Below, piece after piece: positions 42,258-53,225 of a stretch of DNA of 64,000 nucleotides. The notes below the pieces were generated by a model, which saw only the letters and a program-made list of their open reading frames with translations, had not been told where the DNA came from and searched no databases. The DNA is from Odontocerum albicorne (Eukaryota; Arthropoda; Insecta; Trichoptera; Odontoceridae): positions 42,550,766 through 42,614,765 of the forward strand of contig OX463848.1 in NCBI GenBank assembly GCA_949825065.1, given 5' to 3'. The position numbers were made by a program, and so were the translations under genes. The stretch's first letter is position 1; each line of letters starts with the position of its first letter.

Positions 42258-43941
42258 TGAAAATATAATTCATTTGTATTAAATAAACCCAAGCTAGTTT
42301 TGCACTTTTATTTATTTTATTTAGAGTGTAATACTCAAATGTAGTTCATTTGTCCAAAATAAACCCAAGCTAGTTTTGCTCTTCTATTTATTTCATTGAG
42401 ACTGGAATCCTCAAATGTAGTTCATTGGTCCAAACTAAACCCAAGCTAGTTTTGATCTTATTTTATTTCATTGAGAGTGAAATCATCAAATATAGTTCAT
42501 TTGTCCAAAATAAACCCAAGCTAGTTTTGCACTTCTATTTATTTTATTGAGAGTGTAATCCTTTAATGTAGTTCATTTGTCCAAAATAAACCCAAGCTTG
42601 TTTTGCTCTTCTATTTATTTCACTGAGTTATCCTCAAATGTAGTTCATTTGTCTAAATTAAACCCAAGCTTGTTTTGCTCTTCTATTTATTTCACTGAGA
42701 GTGTAATCCTCAAATGTAGTTCATTTGTCCAAAATATTTCCAAGCTAGTTTTGCTCTTCTATTCATTTCATTGAGAGTATAATCCTCAAATGTACTCGTA
42801 GTTCATTTGTCCAAAATAAACTCGAGCTAGTTTTACTCTTCTTTTTATTTAATTGAGAGTGTAATCCTCAAGTGTAGTTCATTTGTCTAAAATAAACCCA
42901 AGCTAGTTTTGCCCTTTTATTTATTTCATTGAGAGTGTAATCCTTAAATGTAGGTCATTTGTCCAAAATAAACCCAAGCTAGTTTTGCTCTTCTATTTAT
43001 TTCATTGAGACTGGAATCCTCAAATGTAGTTCATTGGTCCAAACTAAACCCAAGCTAGTTTTGATCTTATTTTATTTCATTGAGAGTGTAATCATCAAAT
43101 ATAGTTCATTTGTCCAAAATAAACCCAAGCTAGTTTTGCACTTCTATTTATTTTATTGAGAGTGTTATCCTTAAATGTAGTTCATTTGTCCAAAATAAAA
43201 CCAAACTTGTTTTGCTAGTCTATTTATTTATCTGAGAGTTTACTCCTCAAATGTAGTTCATTTGTACAAAATAAACACAAGCTAGTTTTGCTCTTCTATT
43301 TATTTCATTGATAGTGTTATTCTCAAACGTACTCGCAGTTCATTTGTCCAAAATAAACCCAAACTAGTTTGGCTCTTCTTTTTATTTCATCGAGAGTGTA
43401 ATCCTCAAATGAAGTTCATTTGTCCAAAATAAACCCAAACCAGTTTTGCTCTTCTTTTTATTTAATTGATAGTGTAATCCGCAAATGTTGTTCATTTGTC
43501 CAAAATTAAACCAAACTTGTTTTGCTTGTCTCTTTATTTCACTGAGAGTTTACTCCTCAAATGTGGTTCATTTGTCCAAAATAAACCCAAGTTAGTGTTG
43601 CTCTTTTTTTATTTCATTGAGAGTGTTATCCTCAAATGTAGTTAATTTGTCCAAAATAAACCCAAGCTAGTTTTGCTCTTCTATTTATTTCATTGAGAGT
43701 GTAATCCTCAAATGTAGTTAATTTGTCCAAAATAAACCCAAGTTAGTGTTGCTCTTTTTTTATTTCATTGAGAGTGTTATCCTCAAATGTAGTTAATTTG
43801 TCCAAAATAAACCCAAGCTAGTTTTGCTCTTCTATTTATTTCATTGAGAGTGTAATCCTCAAATGTAGTTAATTTGTCCAAAATAAACCCAAGCTAGTTT
43901 TGCTCTTCTATTTATTTCATTGAGAGTGTAATCCTCAAATG
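42258..43941. repeat. 76-bp tandem array in intron 1 of gene 1
   Basis: Unit begins TTCATTTGTCCAAAATAAAC and ends GTGTAATCCTCAAATGTAG; about 22 copies. A distinctive variant (TTCATTGGTCCAAACTAAAC) at 42421 recurs at 43030, giving a higher-order block of 609 bp (8 units). Two units carry CTCG insertions (42793-42800, 43330-43337). The array stops 85 bp before exon 2. Confidence 0.95.
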
Positions 43942-44026
43942 AAATACTTTGTCCTAAGTCGATTTACACCCTTTTGCTTTATTGAATATAAACTATCATA
44001 ATTTATACATTTTTTTTTCTTTTCAG

Positions 44027-44210
44027 ATATCTGTAGTACCCGGACTAACACTGATACCATTGAAAAAAATAATACTTCATACATAATCCATGGCAACGAG
44101 GTTCCTGTTGAATACCAAGTGGCCATCTTTGACAATAACTCTATAGTTTTCTGTGGGGGTACCATCTATAAAAAATATATCATAATTACCGCGACCCACT
44201 GTTTTGATAA
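44027..44210 (+). CDS. Serine protease gene 1, exon 2 (catalytic His)
   Basis: Polypyrimidine tract and TTTTCAG before 44027; GTAAGA donor at 44211. Encodes a short propeptide, the mature N-terminus IIHGNEVPVEYQVAIF (IVGG-like), FCGGTIYKKYIIITATHC with catalytic His57 and the Cys42-Cys58 pair, then FDK. Odd points: the residue before IIHG is Tyr rather than the Arg/Lys that trypsin-like activators cut, and TATHC replaces the usual TAAHC. Intron phase 2 follows. Confidence 0.88.
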
Positions 44211-44247
44211 GTAAGATACCAGAAATTAATATATTATTTAAATAATA

Positions 44248-45534
44248 TTAGGTCCTTACATATGAAATTGGCGTTTTGCCGTACTGGCAACTTTGATCTC
44301 AAATATCTTCTCTTTGGTTAGGAATTCCAAATTCAAATTTATACAGCTATTTACTCAAGTATTTGTGTTTCGAAAATTATAATTCATTTGTTTTTCCTCA
44401 ATTGTTTTTTTTTCTTTGCGTCACTCAGTTTACAAAATGGAAAACTTGAAATATCGCGTTATTTACGAGTACGAGTTCCACCGTGGCACCAGTGCTGCAG
44501 AAACGGCTCGAAGGATTAATGATGTGTATGGCGACGGTGCCGCAAAAGAAAACACAGTGCGTTTTTGGTTCCAACGTTTTCGTTCTGGAAATTTCGACCT
44601 GCAGAACAAGCCTCGTGGACGGCCGGAGACCAAAGTTGATAATGAAGAATTGAAGGCTATTGTGGAAGCGGATCCATCGCAAACCACGTCCGAGTTAGCT
44701 GCAGGCTGCGGTGTTAGTGATAAAACTGTTTTAATCCACTTGAAGCAAATTGGGAAGGTGAAAAAGCTTGAAAGGTGGGTACCTCACGAATTGAGTGAAG
44801 CAAATCAACAAACGCGCGTTGACTGCTGCGTTGCATTACTCAACCGGCACAATAATGAAGGGATTTTGAATCGAATCATTACCTGTGATGAAAAGTGGAT
44901 CCTGTATGATAATCGGAAGCGCTCATCGCAATGGCTGAACCCTGCTGAACCAGCCAAACCATGCCCCAAGCGAAAATTGACTCCAAAAAAGTTACTTGTG
45001 AGCGTTTGGTGGACTAGTGCTGGTGTCGTTCACTACAGCTTTCTTAAATCTGGCCAGACGATTACGGCAGATGTCTATTGTTAGCAACTGCAAACCATGA
45101 TGGAAAAGCTAGCTGCTAAACAACCGAGGCTGGTTAATCGCTCTAGGCCACTGCTGCTTCATGATAACGCTAGACCACACACTGCACAACAGACGGCTAC
45201 CAAATTAGAAGAGCTTCAATTGGAATGTCTAAGACATCCACCGTACTCTCCGGACCTTGCCCCAACAGATTACTATTTTTTTCGAAATTTGGATAACTTC
45301 TTGCAAGGGAAAAAATTCAACTCCGATGGGGCAGTCCAAACCGACTTCAAAGATTTTATTGATTCCCGTCCGAATGGTTTTTTTAGTAAAGGGATCGATG
45401 AACTACCTATGAGATGGCAAAAGTGCATAGATAGCAATGGTACATACTTTGATTAAATAAATAAATTATATTAAAAAAAAATCAACTTTATGTTCCTCCC
45501 AAACAAAACGCCAATTTCATATGTAAGGACCTAA
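44248..45534 (+). mobile_element. Mariner element, full length (1287 bp), in intron 2 of gene 1
   Basis: Inverted repeats TTAGGTCCTTACATATGAAA (about 30 bp: continues TTGGCGTTTTG) and TA duplications at 44246-44247 and 45535-45536. Encodes one transposase interrupted by a single TAG. Strong similarity in wording (WVPHEL, SPDLAPTDY) to lepidopteran/cecropia-type mariners is my recollection, not a search result. Confidence 0.95.
44437..45456 (+). CDS. Mariner transposase, one nonsense codon
   Basis: ATG at 44437 (MENLKYRVIYEYEFHRG). Two helix-turn-helix regions (SAAETARRINDVYG; TTSELAAGCGVSDKTVL), linker WVPHEL, catalytic ITCDEKWILYDN, LLHDNARPHTA and PPYSPDLAPTDYYFFRNLD, matching a DD34D triad. 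TAG at 45082-45084 replaces a sense codon between the first and second Asp blocks (ADVYC-stop-QLQTMMEKL). Otherwise continuous to the TAA after NGTYFD. About 340 codons, normal for mariners. Probably dead but recently so. Confidence 0.9.
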
Positions 45535-45599
45535 TATTATATTTGGACATTTTTATTGAGTGTAACGGTGCCTTGACTAAATTGTTTAATATTTATATA

Positions 45600-46515
45600 A
45601 ATTCGTGTGTGAAGAAACTAAAGAGGTCAATTAGTGGCATTCAAATGTCGCATGAAAATGTGCGCTGATTGCTGTAACCTGGTGATATGGTAGTGTATGT
45701 GGAAATTGATAATGATGAATTGCGGAGTCTGGTAAAATAATCGTTTGAAAGATGTAAAGAGGCAGAGCTGAGAATAAACGTTGCAAAGTCCAAAGTTATA
45801 GTGATAGAAAAGTGTGAAAGGAAAAGTAAATGCGATATATTGGTGAGTAATGGAAGATTTGAGTAAGTTGAAGAATTGTGCTATTTAGGTAGAATTTTCT
45901 CAAATGATGGATGAATTACGAGGCCTATTTAACTATGTGTATCGATAGGAAACATAGTAAATGGGGCGCTAAAACATATTTACTTGAACCTGATAGTTTC
46001 AAACTATGACAAAATGATAGTTCACAACAGTATTTTAGTATCAACTTTGACGTATGAAGTGAAACGTGGTCGTGACACAAGGCTGGAAAGAGTTCGGAAG
46101 AGAAATGCGTGCACTTATAAGAATACATGAAGTGACAATGTATGACAGAATACGGAATAAAGTAATTAAGAATGAACGTGAACTTTAGGTTAATGTATTG
46201 AGCAAGATGAAGAAGGGTACTTTGATGGTCGGGACATGTGGAATGAATAAATAAATAAAAAACAAAACAAATATGCATTGCAAATGGGAGTAGAGGGCAT
46301 GATAGAGGAAGATCAAGTAAGGTATGGTTAGATCAAGTGTATGATATTTTTTGAAAGAATTAAATGTAAAAGCCTAAGAAATCGTAGTAGCTGTATGATA
46401 AGGTGTATGGATGTAGAAGAGGCGAAATATGTGTGTCGCAATAAGAAAGTCTAGTGCTCTCTCCTTTCTGCCTATCCTGATAGGGAGACGGCGTGATGGT
46501 ATGTATTTTGTCTAG
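45600..46515 (+). pseudogene. LINE remnant (family V), longest copy
   Basis: Decayed RT: the YADD neighbourhood reads DMVVYVEIDNDELRSLV near 45690, then GCTATTTAGGTAGAATTTTC ('YLGRIFS'), a TATGACAGAATACGGAATAA segment and the tail CTCTCTCCTTTCTGCCTATC. Many stops. In intron 2 of gene 1. Confidence 0.65.
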
Positions 46516-46545
46516 TTTTTTAGAAACTGGAGAAAAAATTCCCCT

Positions 46546-46800
46546 TCAGTGAATTCGCTTTATCTTGAGAAATCATCAGTTCTTGCACTCACTTTATCTT
46601 GAGAAATCATCAGTTCTTGCACTCGCTTTATCTTGAGAAGTCATCAGTTCTTGCACTCGCTTTATCTTGAGAAGTCATCAGTTCTTGCACTCGCTTTATC
46701 TAGAGAAGTCATCAGTTCTTGCACTTGCTTTATCTTGAGAAGTCATCAGTTCTTGCACTCGCTTTATCTTGAGAAATCATCAGTTCTTGCACTCTCTTCT
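46546..46800. repeat. 34-bp tandem array in intron 2 of gene 1
   Basis: CTCGCTTTATCTTGAGAAGT then CATCAGTTCTTGCA, seven copies with few substitutions. Confidence 0.95.
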
Positions 46801-46994
46801 TGAAACTATCTCTAGATTTGAATCTCAATACTGCTGGTTGATGGCCATACGAATAATGTCTGGACTTTGTTTGATGTCTTCAGTCAACTGCAACACTTCT
46901 ACATATATCTATTGGGGTTAACCGGTCAGTTAATAGGTTTTATCCTATCATGTTATCAATCAATATGTTGTCATACACCCATTATCTATTCATT

Positions 46995-47180
46995 ATTAGT
47001 TGAAGGACGGCGCACAAGAGAGACGCAATATGTTGAATTGACCCAATGCGTTGGACTGATCAAGTGAGAGACTCAACTGGATTATCCTTTACAACTGCCT
47101 TTCGAGCCCTGGAGTGCAGGGATGGATGGAGGGAAGTCTATCATTGAAGTCACGATGCTGTTATGAGCTACACGACAGGA
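46995..47180 (+). pseudogene. LINE C-terminal fragment (family W)
   Basis: VEGRRTRETQYVELTQCVGL then, past a stop, a GWREV..EVTMLL-like stretch, the usual LINE RT tail. 47181-47816 after it is unassigned intron sequence. Confidence 0.5.
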
Positions 47181-47816
47181 TGATGGTCGACCCAATATCA
47201 TTCACGGCGATGTTAACCTGTTCATCATATGAGACTGGGTCTGTATCGCTACTGTCTAGCAAAGTACAAGAACTGATACTCACTACAGTGTTTTTGGAAA
47301 GATATGGTATGATCTAGCAAAACCCCCAGGTATAGAAGAGCTGCAATGTTCCAACTTGACTCCTTCCCACAAGCCTCATTGATGTTATTATTTTAGCTCT
47401 GTCCATGCTTCCGATAGCAAAGACGATAATTTTAGAGTAGCAGGGTGCCTATCGGTGAGGCAGGAAGACGTTTTCATTGGTGCTTAGAAGATCCTCTTTT
47501 TATATTGAGTGGTTGATTTGTGTCTTTATAGAGGCACCGTATGTGTCTCCTCATTGGATGATTCTGTTGTTAAAACAGGAAGAAGTTATCTGGTGCGATA
47601 GGTGGGGATTTTTGAAGTTGTCATGTAGAGGTTGTTTTTTCCACCGAAATGGATCGTCGCCATTCTACAGAAACGAGTAAAATCTTCGTTAAGGGAGAAA
47701 AGTTGAACCTGGCAATAAAGATTATATTTTCATGCAATAAATTGTTTAATTTTTACAAATGTATAAATTTACTTTAAGTGCCCCAAATTTTTAACTGCGC
47801 AATATTTTTTTTTCAG

Positions 47817-48078
47817 AAATAATAATACAAATATATCCATACGTGCTGGATCAGAAAAATATCATGCTGGTGGACAAGTGGTGGGTGTGAGAAGAATAGT
47901 TGATCATTGGAAGTACAACAAGTCCAACAAGGATTACGACATCAGTTTATTATTCTTAGTAAAACCATTGACTTACAACGAAAAGGTTGTACCCATCAAA
48001 ATTCCTAAACAGGATGAGACAGTTCCAGATGGAACAATTGCAAACATTAGTGGTTGGGGGAAAACAGACTTTAATAAT
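47817..48078 (+). CDS. Serine protease gene 1, exon 3 (catalytic Asp)
   Basis: Acceptor TTTTTTTTTCAG, donor GTAAGT at 48079, phase 0. Encodes SIRAGSEKYHAGGQVVGVRR, DHWKYNKSNKDYDISLLFL with catalytic Asp102 in DYDISLL, and ISGWGKTD, the conserved GWG turn of S1 proteases. Follows an intron of 3.6 kb that carries a mariner and a 34-bp array. Confidence 0.9.
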
Positions 48079-48289
48079 GTAAGTGATCTTTCTTTCTATT
48101 TATTCTATTGTGTACTAAAATTGGTTATCAAAACAGATTTAAGAACGAAATTATAACGAATAGAGATAGCCTGTCATATTGTAACGCAGGTAAAACACTC
48201 TCATGAGTATGTATGAATACTCGCATGTGCTGAGTACACGTACCGGATATGTGCGCGAACATCATTGCCTTTTCACACGTGGTAGTTGC

Positions 48290-48605
48290 ATCCCGTGCAA
48301 GATGGATCGGTCGTGCAAGATGGATCGGTCATATAATACGGTCGGTCATATAATATTGCAAGGCGTGCAAGATGGATCGGTCATATAATACGACAAGAGG
48401 GCCTCTTGCATGCCATAATGGAGGGCATGACCGAGGGGACAAACTCTAGGGGACGCCCACGCCGAGAGTACCTGGAGGACCTGTTGGTGGACGTGCGCTG
48501 CTCAACATACACAGACTTAAAAAGAGCCGCACAGGACAGGGGGGAATGGAGGAGAAGAGTTCAAATTGCTGCAAACCAGTCTTAGGACTGCAACCACGGA
48601 AGGAA
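48290..48605 (+). pseudogene. Short repeats plus LINE C-terminal fragment in intron 3
   Basis: Three or four copies of GTGCAAGATGGATCGGTC(ATATAATA) at 48295-48395 run into HAIMEGMTEGTNSRGRPRRE, YLEDLLVDVRC and AAQDRGEWRRRVQIAANQS-stop, a LINE RT C-terminus. Confidence 0.65.
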
Positions 48606-49496
48606 GTTGCATCCCAACATATATGAATCCAATGGTTCTAAACCCGGAGGCTCAATAGCTGGGGCCGAAGACAATATTGTCTTTCCAATATATCCGAATT
48701 ACTGATTCGAACGAACCATGGAAATTTCTAACACTTACTACACAACGATCAAGCAAACTGCCTAACTAGATGAATGCCTGTCCTAAGGCAGGTAGGTTTC
48801 ACAAAACAAATAAAAAACGTAAAGAAGCGTATACAGAGCAGTCATAAGAATAAAAGTTATATTTATACAGAAGACAAATTTTATCACACCAAAAAAGTGC
48901 ATTTTATCCTTTTAGTTCCAACGGAATAAAACACCCCACGGACATTTTAAAAAACACTGGATGTTTGAATTTAGATGAAATGTGTCAGTAAGCGTACATG
49001 CTGAATCTTGCGTCAGTTGGGAGTTTTAAATGATGAGGGTAGGACGGTCTGTCAATTTCTACGTAAACATTATAGTGAATATTAAAATTATCTTTGCAAA
49101 AGAATACTATGGAACTCACGAAACTCAAACAAAAAATTCCTTGTATCGGAGATCAATTTTCGAAGAGGAGGAAAAAAATGCTAAATAATGGAGACCATGG
49201 AATATACCATTAGAATGAAAAGGTCGAAGAATATATTTTATGTGCCCTGTCAAAAAGTGTGACTGTGTGTTATCATGTTGCAAGAGTGATTATCTTGCAA
49301 CATGACAACACACAGTAACACATATCTTTGGTAACTAAAAAAAATTTTAAGTGAGTTGGAAAATTCTACCAGATTTTGCCCCTTATACGAGTATGTTAAC
49401 ATTTTCGTTCATATTTAATTCCTTGCAGAATGGCTTTTTTCCAAAACATTTTCCGAAGAACTCCAAAGAATTTTACAAAAATATTTACATACCATC
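48606..49496. other. Intron 3 spacer, nothing recognised
   Basis: Contains an imperfect inverted repeat at about 49270-49310 (GTGTTATCATGTTGCAAG / CTTGCAACATGACAACAC). Confidence 0.4.
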
Positions 49497-49790
49497 ACCC
49501 CATTTCCTTGTCGGGGTAGGCAGAGAGGACAGAGCGCCATACTTTCCTATCACGACATACATCCCTAGTCTCTTCTCCATCCATACTCATCATACAACTT
49601 CTAAGATTTCTCTAACTTTCTTCGTTTCTCACAATACAATTCACTTGATTTAACCATATTTTATTCGGTCTTCTTCTCACATGCTTTCCACTCACCTTTA
49701 CACTGGACATCTGTTTTGTTATTACTTCTTCATTCATTCGTTCCACACGCTCAAACTACGAGTATCTCATTTTACAAAAATGGAAGTAAA
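49497..49790 (-). pseudogene. LINE family V tail, minus strand
   Basis: Reverse complement of the 46240-46500 tail: CTTGTCGGGGTAGGCAGAGA, ATTCACTTGATTTAACCATA, CATTCATTCGTTCCACACGC. Confidence 0.65.
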
Positions 49791-49904
49791 AATTGGTAGA
49801 ACGATGGAGAACTGTCATACAAAATGATAAATATTTTGTACAATATTGAAACGTGGGTCGTCCAGAAAGTAAAAAACGAAAGATATCAACACAAAACTTT
49901 ATTT

Positions 49905-50080
49905 ACAAAACCAAATATAAATCGTTCTACACGGCTTGCATAGAAAAGTTAGGAAAGCGTTGGAATGAATGTATCACTCTTGAAGGAGACTATGTTGATG
50001 AATAAAGAAGAATTTTGGCAAACAAATGTTGTTTTAGTAGTTAGGCCCGGGACTTATTGATCGATGTGTTATATTGATGG
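49905..50080 (+). pseudogene. Mariner C-terminal relic
   Basis: Translation EKLGKRWNECITLEGDYVDE matches mariner transposase C-termini (..RW.KCI...GDY.E). Followed by TTAGGCCCGGGACTTATTGA, which looks like a mariner terminal repeat (rc TCAATAAGTCCCGGGCCTAA). No left end found; AGAAAGTAAAAAACG at 49874 may belong to it. Confidence 0.6.
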
Positions 50081-50219
50081 TGGAGTGGAACAATACTTTA
50101 TTGTCCAGGCCCATGAGGTGATTGATTGCTTCCAGCATGTGTCCCACCAATATTATATCTAAGATAACACCATTAAGGACAGGTATTTGAATAACATCGA
50201 TCTTTCTAAAAAATTTCAG

Positions 50220-50678
50220 CATGATCCCAATGAACTACTTCTAATGGCTGAAATGAAAATCTTCAACCAAGAGGAATGCATCAAGAAACATGAAGGAAAT
50301 GTAACAGATCGGATGATTTGCGCAGTTTCCAATTCAGAACAAGACCAATCTGATTCGTGTGAATACGATTCAGGAGGACCACTTGTAATAAATGGGACTC
50401 TGTATGGGATCATTTCTAAAGGAAGCAAGGATTGTAAAACAATCAAGTTTCCTCAAATCTGTACTCGAGTTTCGGCCTTTGTCGAATGGATAAACGAAAA
50501 AATTAGGGAAGATGACAGACCAGGAGATTCTATTTTTATCATTCTTGGTTATATCACTCTTGGTATTATTTTAATAATTCTGCTTATTGTTTTACTGATA
50601 TGTATACAGAAAATATATAAGTGTATTCCTGACACTTGTTGTCGTGAGATTTATGATTGGATAAATTCAAAATTTTGA
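50220..50678 (+). CDS. Serine protease gene 1, exon 4 (catalytic Ser, membrane anchor)
   Basis: Acceptor AAATTTCAG; TGA stop at 50676. Encodes NQEECIKKHEGNVTDRMICA, then DSCEYDSGGPLVINGTLYGI with catalytic Ser195 and Asp189 (trypsin-type S1 pocket). Position 193, normally Gly and part of the oxyanion hole, is Tyr. C-terminal IREDD is followed by about 27 hydrophobic residues (SIFIILGYITLGIILIILLI and on) and a short Cys-containing tail (KCIPDTCCREIYDWINSKF). The complete product is 323 aa: signal, S1 domain, C-terminal transmembrane anchor, probably at the cell surface. Activity may be reduced, inhibitor-resistant or absent. Confidence 0.92.
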   Translation, partial: HDPNELLLMAEMKIFNQEECIKKHEGNVTDRMICAVSNSEQDQSDSCEYDSGGPLVINGTLYGIISKGSKDCKTIKFPQICTRVSAFVEWINEKIREDDRPGDSIFIILGYITLGIILIILLIVLLICIQKIYKCIPDTCCREIYDWINSKF

Positions 50679-50864
50679 CAACTTTTTAAGACATCTAACA
50701 GAGCATAATATTTTAAGAGTGCTTTAGAGGTTTTTTTTTTTGTTCATTTAATAATAACAAAACAGCAATTTATAAAGCTATTTAGATTTAACACTTTCGT
50801 AGCGACCTCATTACTTTTTTTTGTTTAAGATATTTATGTAAGTATTGGTGTGTTATTTTATGTA

Positions 50865-51463
50865 TTAGGTGTTAACATAAGTTGGGTCCGTTTTTTTTGT
50901 CAATTTTAAAATGAGCACCAAAAGTAAAACAAAATGGAAAAGATTATACGTCATTCGAAAGAAAATTTTCTGCTCTACAAGATATTGTGTTTGCTTTTAC
51001 GTTACATATATTATTTTATTAGTCTTCAAAATGAAATGTCAAGTCGACGAAAGTGAGCATTTTCGACACCTCCTTCTGTTCATGTTCAATCGAGGGAATA
51101 AAATTGCTCAGGATATTTGCGAAATGTACGGTGGAGATGCTATGAATGAATGGACAGCTCGTCGATGGCGTTTGCGTTTCAAAGACGGTAATTTCGACCT
51201 GAAAGACATGGAGCGTTCCGGACGACCAGTGAACTTCGATGAGGACCGTTTAAACCATATTATTCATGAAGATCCCCTTCAAATCAATTGTCGAACGTTA
51301 ATTTTTGTTGTTTTCACTCAAAACATGTGGAACCCAAGCGACTTTTCCCACTGATTTAAGATAGCGGTATATAGTCATATGACCACAATTCATCTGCTCA
51401 GGCAATACTACGGTGGTTTGAAGGAGATCTTCATGAATAAGAGACAACTTATGTTAACACCAA
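50865..51463. mobile_element. Foldback mariner derivative, copy F3
   Basis: Ends TTAGGTGTTAACATAAGTTG and (rc) TTGGTGTTAACATAAGTTGT, TA duplications 50863-50864 and 51464-51465. Forward N-terminus (KMKCQVDESEHFRHLLLFMF, ARRWRLRFKDGNFDLKDMER) to DPLQ, then it flips. Further deletions have removed the catalytic segment at the junction and most of the right arm. Lies between the two protease genes. Confidence 0.9.
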
Positions 51464-51465
51464 TA

Positions 51466-51799
51466 GATAAAATATATTTAAAGAAAAGAATAATGTACGA
51501 AAAAGGTAAAAACTCTTACAATCAACGCGAGTTTGTATGTTTATAAATGTCATCTTGAGTTGTTACTTCTCAATTTTTTTTTCCAATCTGGATAATCGAG
51601 GTCCTAGTGTATTTATATTTGTTTTTAATTACAATTAAGTTTTTTTTATACAATATTTTCAAGATTTATATTTGTTTCTACTAATTATTTTATAAATATA
51701 TATTAAGCAATGTTTTCTTTCATTTTCATAACGTCTTCTGTCGCTATTTTAAATGTTAAATTCTTTGATTTAAAAGCTCAAATATTTTTTAATTGAACC
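51466..51799. other. Intergenic spacer, nothing recognised
   Basis: AT-rich, no supported feature. Confidence 0.35.
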
Positions 51800-51910
51800 T
51801 TGTATTACAATCGAATACTGTTTATTCCACTTTTTTGTAACGGTATAACCCTACCGGTTTCAAGGTTTTCACCTAATCTTCAGGAGAGCACAAACAAGAC
51901 TGAGATACGA
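51800..51910 (-). repeat. Interspersed repeat P copy, inverted
   Basis: GTAACGGTATAACCCTACCG, TTTCAAGG..TTCACC, CTTCAGGAGAGCACAAACAA; reverse complement of 2150-2300/30378-30540. Confidence 0.6.
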
Positions 51911-52079
51911 CAGAGTTGGCGTGAACAAATACATAAAATAATTTAACAATTTGAACGCGTTGTTGTATTGTATACGACTCCATTTTTATAAATGTCTTAC
52001 ATTACACTTCTCAAATGTCACAAGACTCAGGCAAGTTGTGACGCCATCTATGTTTTATCTATGAATTTAAAAAAAACGC

Positions 52080-52250
52080 TCAATATGAAAGACCCTTTAC
52101 ATGACGAGATGTATAAACGTGGAGGATGCGAAAGTCTGTGCTTGGATTGAAAAGTTTGCAGATCTGTTCGAAAGAATAAATCCATGTCACTTGCGGTGTA
52201 GGCAGGCATCTCTGCCTACCCTGCAAGAGATACGGTGTGACAATATATAT
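52080..52250 (+). pseudogene. LINE family V tail fragment
   Basis: GTGGAGGATGCGAAAGTCTG and CATCTCTGCCTACCCTGCAA resemble the V tail. The rest to 52524 is unassigned AT-rich sequence. Confidence 0.45.
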
Positions 52251-52524
52251 GAAAACAGATTTATACTATTACCTCAAGTGCAGCATTGATGTTTTATATT
52301 TATTGTACTCATTGTATTTATTGTAAGAATATATTAAAAACAATTGTATTTTTATCCGAAAATTATAATAAACTTTAGATCATAAAAAAATACTTAATCA
52401 GTTATTTCAAGTTGTTCCATTATTTCAAGTTGTTTGAAGTAAGTTGAGGGTTTTCACAATTTTTAAAGTAAGATGACAAACTTGATTTACTTCTTAAAAA
52501 GGACACATGACTGGCATCTAATAC

Positions 52525-52970
52525 TCTATTCAATATCCCTCGTTACTGTTCCATCATCTGAGTAAGAATTCTTTAACTTACTCTAATCTTTCATACCTCA
52601 CCAACATATCGCATTTACATTTCCTTTCACACTTTTCTATCATCATTACTCTGGATTTCGCAACATTTATTCTCGTACCTTTCTCTTTACATCTCTCATA
52701 AAATTACCTTAACAGACTGTATTTCATCCTCATTCTCCGCTAACACTACCATGTCATCAACACACAGTAATCCGCAAACATTCCCGCTCAACATTTGAAT
52801 ACTATCCATTGACCTCTGTAGTTCCTTCAAACATGAATCCACAGAAATATTAAACAGCCTGCAGACATGACACAATCTTACTTTACCCCTTTCGATATAT
52901 TAAACCACTCCGTTTACACTAATATATGCTCTATATTCAGCATATAATGACGTAGTACTAAGTATTCATT
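52525..52970 (-). pseudogene. LINE family V, RT core fragment, minus strand
   Basis: Reverse complement contains the region around the RT catalytic box (GATGACATGGTAGTGTTAGC: a DDMVVLA reading) and downstream CGATATGTTGGTGAGGTATG, as in 45690-45860. Many stops. Confidence 0.6.
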
Positions 52971-53027
52971 TACGTTCAACACTATGTTAATCATACGAAA
53001 GGAAAAAATATAATTTGTCATTTGTTT

Positions 53028-53225
53028 TATAAACACTGTTTATTCCATTTTTTATAACGGTATAACCCTACCGGTTTCAAGGCTTTCACCTCATCTTCAG
53101 GGGAGCACAAATAAGGTTAGTCTTACAGTTACATAAAGTGGAATAAATAGTGTTTGATAAAACAAATTACAATGTCCAAACCTCCACAATGTTAATGCCT
53201 TAACTATAAATAATATAGAAAAAAT
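53028..53225. repeat. Interspersed repeat P, two pieces head to head
   Basis: 53030-53115 is the minus orientation (AACGGTATAACCCTACCGGT); 53125-53225 continues in + orientation (AAAGTGGAATAAATAGTGTT, CAAACCTCCACAATGTTAAT). Confidence 0.55.

Noticed and set aside
44461..44480. TACGAGTACGAG in the mariner transposase as a CTCG-type insertion in coding sequence
   Set aside because: Related mariners may have Tyr-Tyr-Glu-Phe here, so the difference could be 3 bp or a simple TACGAG duplication; not clean evidence for the footprint.
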